A stretch of 6,971 nucleotides of DNA from Pseudomonadota bacterium. Its GTDB lineage: Bacteria; Pseudomonadota; Alphaproteobacteria; Rhizobiales; Xanthobacteraceae. Shown here one piece after another: positions 1-6,049 of this stretch. Both the position numbers and the translations under genes were made by a program. The stretch's first letter is position 1. Each line of letters begins with the position of its first letter. The stretch lies in NCBI GenBank assembly GCA_963205465.1, contig CAUJKG010000344.1, positions 1 to 6,971 on the forward strand, given 5' to 3'. The notes below the pieces were generated by a model. The model saw only the letters and a list, made by a program, of their open reading frames with translations, was not told the origin of the DNA and ran no database searches.

Positions 1-61
1 CCGCCAATGCGCGCCGCGCCGCCTCAACGGTCAGTCCGGCGAGCGGGGCGCTGGCGCTCAC
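1..61 (-). CDS. prmC: Release factor glutamine methyltransferase PrmC (HemK), N-terminal fragment
   Basis: Only the first 20 codons are in the window; the gene runs off the left edge. It begins with GTG at 61-59, overlapping the prfA stop codon in a GTGA junction, so the two genes are probably translationally coupled. The visible peptide starts MSASAPLAG and continues LTVEAARRALA, which resembles the first helix of PrmC N-terminal domains in this bacterial group. PrmC uses S-adenosylmethionine to methylate the glutamine of the GGQ motif of release factors 1 and 2, and prmC next to prfA is a very common bacterial arrangement. The catalytic NPPY motif lies outside the window, so the assignment rests on the short N-terminus and the neighbour. 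Confidence 0.8.
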   Translation of the reverse strand, partial: MSASAPLAGLTVEAARRALA

Positions 62-1143
62 GATGCGCCGCCCTGTTCCGCGAGCAGCTTGGCCTGATGC
101 TCGGTGGTCAAGGCATCGACCAACTCGCCGAGTGCGTCGCCTGCGATGACCTGCGGCAGTTTGTAGAGCGTCAGATTGATGCGGTGGTCGGTGACGCGGC
201 CTTGCGGAAAGTTGTAGGTGCGGATGCGCTCGGAGCGGTCGCCGGAGCCGACCTGGCCTTTGCGCTCGGCGGAGCGCTCGGAATCGATGCGTTGCCGTTC
301 CGCATCATAGATGCGCGAGCGCAGGATGTTCATCGCGCTGGCGCGGTTCTTATGTTGCGAACGGCTGTCCTGCATCATCACCACAATGCCCGGCGGAATA
401 TGGGTGATGCGAATTGCGGACTCGGTTTTGTTGACGTGCTGTCCGCCCGCGCCTTGCGCTCGCATGGTTTCGATCCGTAGATCGACGTCCTTGATCGCGA
501 CATCGACCTCTTCGGCTTCGGGCAGCACGGCCACAGTTGCCGCCGACGTATGAATGCGGCCCTGGGTTTCGGTGTCGGGCACGCGCTGGACGCGATGCAC
601 GCCAGACTCGAACTTCAGTTTGGCAAAAGCGCCGCGGCCCTGCACTTCGGCGACGATTTCCTTGTAGCCGCCCATGGTGCCCTCGGACGCCGAGATCAGG
701 TCAACCTTCCAGCCCTGAAGCGCCGCAAAGCGCTCATACATGCGGAACAGGTCGCCTGCGAACAGTGACGCCTCGTCGCCGCCGGTGCCGGCGCGGATTT
801 CGAGCACCACGTTGCGCTCGTCCATCGCGTCTTTGGGCAAGAGCGCAATACGGATATCCTGCGCCAGTTCATCGCGGCGCGCTTCAAGCTCGGGCCGTTC
901 GCTTTCCGCCATCGACCGCATCTCGGAATCGGTCGCGGCGTCCGCAATCAATGCATCGATGCCGTCGATTTCGTCCACCGCGGAGCGATAGGCCTTCACG
1001 GCATCGACCACGGGCGTCAGTTCGCTCAATTCGCGGGTGATGCGGACATAGGTTTCCGAATTCACCTGGCCGAGCAGTTCGGCTTCCAATGCCGCATGAC
1101 GCGCCAGCAAGGTATCGAGTTTGGATTCGGGCAGTGCGGTCAT
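58..1143 (-). CDS. prfA: Peptide chain release factor 1 (RF1)
   Basis: RF1 recognises UAA and UAG in the ribosomal A site and triggers hydrolysis of peptidyl-tRNA. The product is 361 residues, the usual RF1 length (about 360). The N-terminal helical domain and PCRF region occupy roughly residues 1-175. The codon-recognition PxT tripeptide is PDT at 189-191, within VQRVPDTETQGRIHTSAA; a PxT motif rather than SPF marks RF1 instead of RF2. The catalytic GGQ is at 233-235 within GAGGQHVNKTESAIR. The C-terminal segment has the family pattern SERIRTYNFPQGRVTDHRI at 304-322. The ATG at 1143 has only a purine-rich A tract and no clear Shine-Dalgarno match in front. The gene follows ptsP by 58 bases and overlaps prmC, whose product would methylate Gln235. 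No frameshift or missing key residue is seen. Confidence 0.97.
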   Translation of the reverse strand: MTALPESKLDTLLARHAALEAELLGQVNSETYVRITRELSELTPVVDAVKAYRSAVDEIDGIDALIADAATDSEMRSMAESERPELEARRDELAQDIRIALLPKDAMDERNVVLEIRAGTGGDEASLFAGDLFRMYERFAALQGWKVDLISASEGTMGGYKEIVAEVQGRGAFAKLKFESGVHRVQRVPDTETQGRIHTSAATVAVLPEAEEVDVAIKDVDLRIETMRAQGAGGQHVNKTESAIRITHIPPGIVVMMQDSRSQHKNRASAMNILRSRIYDAERQRIDSERSAERKGQVGSGDRSERIRTYNFPQGRVTDHRINLTLYKLPQVIAGDALGELVDALTTEHQAKLLAEQGGAS

Positions 1144-1201
1144 AAGTTTTTTTCGGCAGGAATGGATTCAAAAGCGGGCGTCAGTTCGATTCTGAGCGTA
1201 G

Positions 1202-3469
1202 CTACAACGAAAGCCCTTCAGCTTCGGCAAATTCCATCAGCTTGCTGCGGATCGACACGCTGCCTGCCGGAGCATCCAGCAAAGGCGTGATCATCGCTTC
1301 GGCTTTCCTGGCGTCGAGATCGAGGATCAGCGCTTTCACCGGACCATGTGCGGTGGCCGACAGCGACAGCGAGCGATAACCGAGTGCAATCAGCGCCAGC
1401 GCGCCGAGCGGTTGCGAGGCCATCTCTCCGCAAAGCGACACGGATTTGCCTGCCGCGTTAGCTTTCCTGGCGATGTCGCGCAGCGCGCGCAGGATCGGCG
1501 CCGAGAGCGTATCGAACCGGTCGGTGACCCGCGAATTGCCGCGGTCAACGGCGAACAAGAACTGGAACAAGTCGTTCGAGCCGACCGAGACGAAGTCGAC
1601 CCGCTTGAGCAATTCGTCCATCTGATAGAGCAGCGCCGGAACTTCGACCATGGTGCCGACATCGACGCGCTCGGGCAAGGTATGCCCGTGCTGACGCAGA
1701 TAGGTCAGTTCGCGCTCGATCACGAGCTTGGCCTGATCGAATTCATCGACCTGCGAGATCATCGGAAACATGACGCGCAGGTATCGTCCCGAAGCAGCAC
1801 GCAGCAGCGCGCGAATCTGCCCGCGCAGCAGGCCGGGCCGGTCGAGACCGAGCCTGATCGCGCGCCAGCCCAGCGCCGGGTTCTCTTCGACGATCGTGTC
1901 CATGTACGGCAACGCCTTGTCGCCGCCGATATCGAGGGTGCGGAACGTCACGGGCTTGTCGCCGGCGGCATCGAGCACGGCGCGATAGAGCGCAAGCTGC
2001 TCGCTGGTGCGCGGCAGGCTTTGTCCGACCATGAACTGCAGTTCGGTCCGGAACAGGCCGATGCCTGACGAGCCGGTGTCGTCGATATGCGGCAGGTCGA
2101 TCACGAGGCCAGCATTGATCATCAGGTCGACGGGCTGACCATCTTTGGTCACGCACGGCTTGTCGCGCAGCTCGCGATATTGCTCCTGCCGTCTCGCCCG
2201 GAAACGGACGCGCTCGGCATAAGCCGACTGGATTTCATGCGACGGACGAATGTAGATCGAACCTGACGTGCCATCGACAATGACCGCATCGCCGGGATCG
2301 GCGATACCTGCGGCGTTCGGCACTTCGCCGACGGCCGGAATGCCGAGCGCGCGTGCGACGATGGAAACATGCGAATTAGCGGTGCCTTCTTCCAGCACAA
2401 GTCCGCGTAGGCGTTTGCGATCATAGTCGAGCAAGGCCGCCGGCCCCATCGAGCGCGCAATCAGGATCGCGTTGTCGGGCAATTGCTCGCGTGAGGGGGC
2501 GTGATCCTGTCCGACCAGCTGCCGCATCAGGCGATGGCCGAGGTCTTCCAGATCATGCAGCCGGTCGCGCAAATAGGGATCGGTCGAGCGCAACATGCGC
2601 GCGCGGGTGTCCGACTGGACACGTTCGACGGCGGCTTCAGCGGTCAGGCCGGTGGCAACCGCCTCATGGAGCTTGTGCTGCCACCCCTGATCGTTGGCGA
2701 ACATGCGATAGGCTTCGAGCACGTCGCGGTGCTCGACGCCCTCCGCAACATCGCCGCGTTCCAGCATGCGGTCGAGATCGGCACGCAGTTTCAGAATCGC
2801 GCTGTCCAGCCGCTTGAGTTCCTTCGGCAGGTCTTCGGCGATGTAGTTGGTGATGACAACGCGCGGCTCGTGGAGAACGACATGACCGAGCGCGATCCCG
2901 TCCGAGAGGATCGCACCGGTCTTGTGCAGGGAATGGCGGGCAGCGGGTTCCGCGCCGGGGCGCGCAATCGACGACAGCTCGCCCGAGGCAATCATTTCCG
3001 CGACCACCATGGCGGTGGTCTGCAGCGCCTCGACTTCCTCTTCGACGTAAGTGCGGTGGGCACGGTTCTGCACCACCAGCACGCCGAGCGTGTTGCCCGA
3101 GCGCAGGATCGGCACGCCGAGGAACGAATGGTAGATTTCTTCGCCGGTTTCCGGGCGATACGAGAACGCGGGATGCGACTGCGCGTTCGAAAGGTTCAGC
3201 GGCGTGGCTTCGGATGCCACGAGGCCGACAAGGCCCTCATGGGCGTTCAGCACCGTCTGGTGGACGGCGTCGCGGTTCAGACCTTCGGTGGCGTAGAGTT
3301 CAAGGGTGTTGTCGACGCGCAGCACGTAGGTCGAGCAGACCTCCGCCACCATATTGGCGGCGATCAGCACCACGATCTTGTCGAGACGCTCCTGCGCACT
3401 GATCTGCTCCGCCATGGTCTCGCGGAGACGTCTCAACAATACGCGCGGACCGCCGAGGGAGCCACGCAT
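1202..3469 (-). CDS. ptsP: Phosphoenolpyruvate-protein phosphotransferase PtsP (enzyme I-Ntr, GAF domain)
   Basis: This is enzyme I of the nitrogen PTS, a cytoplasmic protein that takes phosphate from phosphoenolpyruvate and passes it to NPr and then EIIA-Ntr. It is 755 residues long, close to the E. coli PtsP length. A GAF domain spans about residues 25-165 (FLGVPILRSGNTLGVLVVQNR at 116-136 is characteristic); it separates PtsP from sugar-specific enzyme I. The phosphohistidine domain carries GTANSHVSIVARALGIPAVG, with His367 as the expected phosphoacceptor. The PEP-binding barrel shows GLFRTELQFM (471-480), FRTLDIGGDKALPY (509-522), GTMVEVPAL (605-613), GSNDLFQF (630-637) and the active-site Cys680 in SLCGEMASQP. 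The ATG at 3469 is preceded by GGCAGGG at good spacing, and the residues before the next Met (Met19) look family-like, so I keep the upstream start. In related rhizobia the GAF domain has been linked to glutamine sensing. Confidence 0.96.
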   Translation of the reverse strand: MRGSLGGPRVLLRRLRETMAEQISAQERLDKIVVLIAANMVAEVCSTYVLRVDNTLELYATEGLNRDAVHQTVLNAHEGLVGLVASEATPLNLSNAQSHPAFSYRPETGEEIYHSFLGVPILRSGNTLGVLVVQNRAHRTYVEEEVEALQTTAMVVAEMIASGELSSIARPGAEPAARHSLHKTGAILSDGIALGHVVLHEPRVVITNYIAEDLPKELKRLDSAILKLRADLDRMLERGDVAEGVEHRDVLEAYRMFANDQGWQHKLHEAVATGLTAEAAVERVQSDTRARMLRSTDPYLRDRLHDLEDLGHRLMRQLVGQDHAPSREQLPDNAILIARSMGPAALLDYDRKRLRGLVLEEGTANSHVSIVARALGIPAVGEVPNAAGIADPGDAVIVDGTSGSIYIRPSHEIQSAYAERVRFRARRQEQYRELRDKPCVTKDGQPVDLMINAGLVIDLPHIDDTGSSGIGLFRTELQFMVGQSLPRTSEQLALYRAVLDAAGDKPVTFRTLDIGGDKALPYMDTIVEENPALGWRAIRLGLDRPGLLRGQIRALLRAASGRYLRVMFPMISQVDEFDQAKLVIERELTYLRQHGHTLPERVDVGTMVEVPALLYQMDELLKRVDFVSVGSNDLFQFLFAVDRGNSRVTDRFDTLSAPILRALRDIARKANAAGKSVSLCGEMASQPLGALALIALGYRSLSLSATAHGPVKALILDLDARKAEAMITPLLDAPAGSVSIRSKLMEFAEAEGLSL

Positions 3470-3488
3470 CGGGCCCTGCCTTTTTGTG

Positions 3489-3512
3489 CTCAGGCACCCG
3501 CGCGCGCCTGAG
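3489..3512 (-). repeat. Inverted repeat in the ptsP leader
   Basis: CTCAGGC and GCCTGAG form perfect 7-base arms around a 10-base GC-rich centre. On the minus strand the hairpin ends 19 bases before the ptsP ATG, just ahead of the purine-rich ribosome binding site. No T run follows on either strand, so it does not look like a terminator. It could be an RNA hairpin affecting ptsP translation or a dyad protein-binding site; the sequence does not decide between these. Confidence 0.4.
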
Positions 3513-3549
3513 ACCCGTTAGAGAACGCTAAAAATACGCAAAGGCTATT

Positions 3550-3574
3550 CTCGACGGCGGAACTAGCCGTCGAG
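3550..3574 (-). terminator. Hairpin spanning the lysC stop codon, possible terminator
   Basis: On the minus strand the last three lysC codons, CTCGACGGC, pair perfectly with GCCGTCGAG after a 7-base loop that contains the TAG stop. The 9-bp GC-rich stem is strong. The sequence after it is AATAGCCTTTGCGTATTTTTAGC: T runs are present, but the TTTTT starts about 15 bases past the stem, so this is not a canonical intrinsic terminator. It may reduce read-through from lysC to ptsP, or protect the 3' end of the lysC message. Confidence 0.4.
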
Positions 3575-4819
3575 TCCGTATACCGAATGCAAAGTCCGGA
3601 CCGCAAGCTCGGTATAGGCAGCGTCGATCAAGATCGAAATCTTGATCTCGGACGTGGAAATCACGCGGATATTGATGCCCTTCTCGGAAAGCGCACGGAA
3701 GGCGGTCGCAGCGACGCCGGCATGGCTGCGCATACCGACCCCGATGACCGAGACTTTGACGACATCGCCATAGCCTTCCATGGAGGCAAAGCCGATCTTG
3801 TCCTTGGCGGCTTCGATGGTCTGCTTGGCCTTGTCGAATTCGGCGACCGGCACGGTGAAGGTGATGTCGGTCTTCTTGCCGTCGGCCGAGACGTTCTGGA
3901 CGATCATGTCCACATTGATGTGGGCTTCCGCGAGCGGGCCGAAGATCGCCGCGGCCACGCCGGGCTTGTCCGCGACTTCGCGCAGCGCAATCTGCGCCTC
4001 GTCCTTCGAGAAGGCGATGCCGGTGACGACCTGATTTTCCACGATCTCCTCCTCGTCGCAGATCAACGTGCCCGGCGGACGACCCATGTTGTCCACCTGC
4101 GGCGCGTCGGGCGCATCGAAACTCGAGCGCACGAACAAACGAACTTTTTTCGTCATCGCAAGTTCGACCGAACGAACCTGCAAAACCTTGGCGCCGAGCG
4201 ACGCCATCTCCAGCATTTCCTCGAAGGCCACGGCCTTGAGACGCCGTGCCTTCGGCACGACGCGGGGGTCGGTCGTGTAAACGCCGTCCACGTCGGTATA
4301 GATGTCGCAGCGGTCGGCATGGATCGCAGCGGCGACCGCCACCGCGCTCGTGTCCGATCCGCCGCGGCCGAGGGTCGAGATGCGGCCGGTTTCCTTGTTG
4401 ATGCCCTGGAAACCGGCAATCACCGCCACTTCCCTGCGCTCCTTGAAGCGCTTGATCAGTTCCTCGCCGTTCAGTTCCTTGATGCGGGCGGCACCATGGG
4501 TGCCATCGGTATAGAGCGGCAGTTGCCAGCCCTGCCAGGAGCGCGCCGAAACGCCCATGCCCTGCAGCGCGATCGCAAGCAGGCCGGACGTCACCTGCTC
4601 GCCGGAGGCGACCACTGCGTCGTATTCGCGCGCGTCGTGCATCGGAGACGCCTCGCGGCACCAGGCGACCAGCTCATTGGTCTTGCCCGACATCGCCGAA
4701 ACGACGACCGCGACCTCATGGCCGGCATCGACCTCGCGCTTCACATGACGCGCGACGTTGCGGATGCGTTCGATGTCGGCGACCGAAGTGCCGCCAAATT
4801 TCATGACCAGACGGGCCAT
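3563..4819 (-). CDS. lysC: Aspartate kinase (aspartokinase)
   Basis: Aspartate kinase phosphorylates L-aspartate with ATP, the first step to lysine, threonine, methionine and diaminopimelate. The product has 418 residues, matching the LysC class of about 400-420. The amino acid kinase domain covers about residues 1-245: KFGGTSV at 7-13, SGEQVTSGLLA at 72-82, TLGRGGSDTSA at 149-159 and TDVDGVYTTDPR at 175-186. Two C-terminal ACT domains follow (about 265-345 and 350-418), which in this family bind feedback inhibitors such as lysine and threonine. There is no homoserine dehydrogenase fusion. The start is ATG 4819, giving MARLVMKFGG as in homologues; only a weak GAG motif precedes it. The gene is divergent from ubiG and 93 bases upstream of ptsP. 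A strong internal ribosome binding site before Met245 raises the possibility of a second, shorter product. Confidence 0.97.
   Translation of the reverse strand: MARLVMKFGGTSVADIERIRNVARHVKREVDAGHEVAVVVSAMSGKTNELVAWCREASPMHDAREYDAVVASGEQVTSGLLAIALQGMGVSARSWQGWQLPLYTDGTHGAARIKELNGEELIKRFKERREVAVIAGFQGINKETGRISTLGRGGSDTSAVAVAAAIHADRCDIYTDVDGVYTTDPRVVPKARRLKAVAFEEMLEMASLGAKVLQVRSVELAMTKKVRLFVRSSFDAPDAPQVDNMGRPPGTLICDEEEIVENQVVTGIAFSKDEAQIALREVADKPGVAAAIFGPLAEAHINVDMIVQNVSADGKKTDITFTVPVAEFDKAKQTIEAAKDKIGFASMEGYGDVVKVSVIGVGMRSHAGVAATAFRALSEKGINIRVISTSEIKISILIDAAYTELAVRTLHSVYGLDG
4085..4098 (-). promoter_or_regulatory. Internal ribosome binding site and start codon within lysC
   Basis: On the minus strand AGGTGG (4098-4093) lies five bases before an in-frame ATG (4087-4085, Met245), and this is a better Shine-Dalgarno match than the one before the full-length lysC start. 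Initiation here would give 174 residues consisting of the two ACT domains. Aspartokinases of Bacillus and Corynebacterium are known to make such a beta subunit from an internal start at a similar place. Whether this happens here is inference, because the same bases also encode the conserved linker QVDNMGRPPG. Confidence 0.35.
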
Positions 4820-4846
4820 CGCTTACTCGTAGGTTTCCAACGAAAA

Positions 4847-4873
4847 CGCCGGGGCAAAACCTTCGCTCCGGCG
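4847..4873 (-). other. GC hairpin with T run in the lysC leader
   Basis: On the minus strand CGCCGG and CCGGCG form six perfect GC pairs around a 15-base loop, and the right arm is followed directly by TTTTCGTT. This is a weak terminator-like shape 27 bases before the lysC start. It could act as an attenuator if transcription begins upstream of it, or be a chance product of GC-rich sequence. No short leader peptide rich in lysine, threonine or methionine was found in front of it. Confidence 0.25.
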
Positions 4874-4931
4874 GAAAAAGGCGCGTATAGATACAAGCCG
4901 GGGCGACCCCCCGCAACGGCGGAAATAGCCG
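4848..4931. repeat. Imperfect tandem direct repeat between lysC and ubiG
   Basis: Two copies of about 36 bases lie at 4848-4883 and 4897-4931. Both begin with GCCGGGGC and end with near-identical 15-mers (CGGCGGAAAAAGGCG and CGGCGGAAATAGCCG, 13 of 15 identical). Offsets are 49 bases at the left end and 48 at the right, so one base is lost in the second copy. Overall identity by hand alignment is about 26 of 36. They may be paired regulator sites or an old local duplication. Confidence 0.4.
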
Positions 4932-4951
4932 CATTTTCTGGAATTCTTCTC

Positions 4952-5707
4952 ATGATCGAGGCCCGGCGCAACACGGACGGAAGCACCATCGACCCGGCGG
5001 AAGTTTCGCGTTTTGCCGCAATGAGCAAAGAATGGTGGGCGCCGCAGGGAAAGATGCGCCCGCTGCACGCGCTGAATCCGGTGCGGATCGCCTTCATCAA
5101 GGATCTCGCCTGCGACCTCTTCGACCGCTCCCCGCGCAAGCTCGACTGCCTTGCCGGGCTTCGCATACTCGATATCGGCTGCGGCGGCGGCATCCTCGCC
5201 GAGCCGCTCGCGCGTCTCGGCGCGAGCGTGGTCGGCGTCGATCCGGCCGAGGAAAACATCGAGGTCGCAAAACTGCACGCCGTGGAATCCGGCCTTGCGA
5301 TCGACTATCGCGCAACGGCCGCCGAGACGCTCGCAGACGCGGGCGAACGCTTCGACATCGTGATCGCTTCGGAAGTCGTCGAGCACGTCGCCGATCTCTC
5401 GCTCTTCACCCGGCGCGCAAGCGAGATGGTGAAGCCCGGCGGCTTCATGGCGGTCACCACCATCAACCGCACGATCAAGAGCTTTGCGCTTGCCATCGTC
5501 GGCGCGGAATATGTTTTGCGCTGGCTGCCGGTCGGCACGCATACCTGGGACAAGTTCGTGACGCCGGAAGAAATGCGCCGTCATTTCGAGACCTTCGGCC
5601 TACGCGAAATCGACCGTGGCGGCATCATCTTCAATCCGATCTCCGGCGAATGGCGGCGCGGCAACGACACCGACGTCAACTACATGATCGCAGCCAGAAA
5701 GACCTGA
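4952..5707 (+). CDS. ubiG: Ubiquinone biosynthesis O-methyltransferase UbiG
   Basis: UbiG uses S-adenosylmethionine for both O-methylation steps of ubiquinone synthesis, acting on polyprenylated ring intermediates at the inner membrane. The 251-residue product matches the usual length (about 240-255). Near the N-terminus are STIDPAEV (11-18), EWWAPQGKMRPLH (27-39) and LNPVR, typical of UbiG. The class I methyltransferase fold follows: motif I LDIGCGGGILAEPLARLG at 73-90, acidic ribose-binding Asp97 in VGVDPA, and FDIVIASEVVEHV at 134-146. The stretch AIVGAEYVLRWLPVGTHTWD (181-200) is a family signature that includes the membrane-associating region. The reading frame is open far upstream through the antisense of lysC, but the ATG at 4952 is the one that fits homologue N-termini; it has only a weak ribosome binding site. 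The next gene starts three bases after the stop. Confidence 0.95.
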   Translation: MIEARRNTDGSTIDPAEVSRFAAMSKEWWAPQGKMRPLHALNPVRIAFIKDLACDLFDRSPRKLDCLAGLRILDIGCGGGILAEPLARLGASVVGVDPAEENIEVAKLHAVESGLAIDYRATAAETLADAGERFDIVIASEVVEHVADLSLFTRRASEMVKPGGFMAVTTINRTIKSFALAIVGAEYVLRWLPVGTHTWDKFVTPEEMRRHFETFGLREIDRGGIIFNPISGEWRRGNDTDVNYMIAARKT

Positions 5708-5710
5708 GCC

Positions 5711-6049
5711 ATGATTCTCGAGCTCGTTCTCTTCAAATCTCCGCAGGACAAATCGCGCAGCGAGATTCTCGAGGATGCCAAGCACACGCTCGCGCGCTGG
5801 CGCGCGAACCCGGACCTTCTGCGCAAGCATTATCTTCTGAGCGAAGACGGCCTCGAAGGCGGCGGCGTCTATCTCTGGCCTTCGCGGGAGGCGGCGGAAA
5901 AAGGTCACGATGCCGCATGGCGCGAAAGCGTGAAGAGCCGAACCGGCGCGGAGCCTGTCATCCGCTATTTCGATCTCCTGATGTTGCTCGACAATGAGAA
6001 AGGCAGCGTCACGGAATTCGTCGAAGGCAAGGCAAGACAAGTCGCGTGA
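5711..6049 (+). CDS. Small YdhR-like dimeric alpha/beta-barrel protein, function unknown
   Basis: The 112-residue product has no signal peptide or membrane segment. It starts with a beta strand (MILELVLFKS), followed by a helix with ARWRANPDLLRKHYLLSE, then GGGVYLWPSREAAEKGH (50-66) and a final strand PVIRYFDLLMLLDN (82-95). This order, and the GG-hydrophobic-YLW-acidic-A pattern, resembles YdhR and other putative monooxygenases of the dimeric alpha/beta-barrel fold. The match is from memory and weak, and no cofactor site can be named, since such proteins work without an obvious conserved motif. It sits three bases after ubiG and overlaps the transporter start by four, so it is probably co-transcribed with both. 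A role linked to quinones is tempting but is only inference. There is no strong ribosome binding site, so translation may depend on coupling to ubiG. Confidence 0.75.
   Translation: MILELVLFKSPQDKSRSEILEDAKHTLARWRANPDLLRKHYLLSEDGLEGGGVYLWPSREAAEKGHDAAWRESVKSRTGAEPVIRYFDLLMLLDNEKGSVTEFVEGKARQVA

Larger units (their letters stand above)
4820..4951. promoter_or_regulatory. Divergent lysC / ubiG promoter region
   Basis: The two genes are transcribed away from each other across these 132 bases, so promoters for both must lie here or just inside the genes. No match to TTGACA-17-TATAAT stands out on either strand. The best -10-like element is the AT-rich GTATAGATAC at 4885-4894, which reads TATAGA for ubiG and CTATAC for lysC, without a convincing -35 for either. 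The region also holds an imperfect direct repeat and a GC hairpin, described separately. No lysine riboswitch architecture was recognised. Confidence 0.5.

Noticed and set aside
189..1143. The PDT tripeptide of RF1 in place of the E. coli PAT, considered as altered stop codon recognition.
   Set aside because: The middle position of the PxT motif varies in RF1 proteins, and PDT is, from memory, normal in alphaproteobacterial RF1. The flanking motif and GGQ are intact.
1144..1201. The ptsP-prfA gap, checked for a promoter, terminator or small RNA.
   Set aside because: The 58 bases contain only a short A tract before prfA and no inverted repeat or promoter-like pair I could support.
2501..3511. 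A plus-strand open frame of 336 codons opposite ptsP.
   Set aside because: It lies entirely opposite a gene with all its catalytic motifs, and its translation resembles no family I know. It is an antisense shadow of high-GC coding sequence.
4716..4934. A short minus-strand frame in the lysC leader, starting MRLFPPLRG and repeating RLFPP, considered as a leader peptide.
   Set aside because: It has no run of lysine, threonine or methionine codons and extends into lysC out of frame. The RLFPP repetition is explained by the DNA direct repeat at 4848-4931.
3587..4951. A long plus-strand open frame running antisense through lysC and continuing in frame into ubiG.
   Set aside because: The translation is rich in Asp, His, Arg and Gly with no recognisable domain until the UbiG sequence begins at 4952. 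It mirrors the codon structure of lysC, a common effect in GC-rich coding DNA.
4823..5584. A minus-strand open frame of 253 codons opposite ubiG.
   Set aside because: It shows no domain or convincing ribosome binding site, it is opposite intact ubiG, and its end falls at the lysC leader. It is a compositional shadow.
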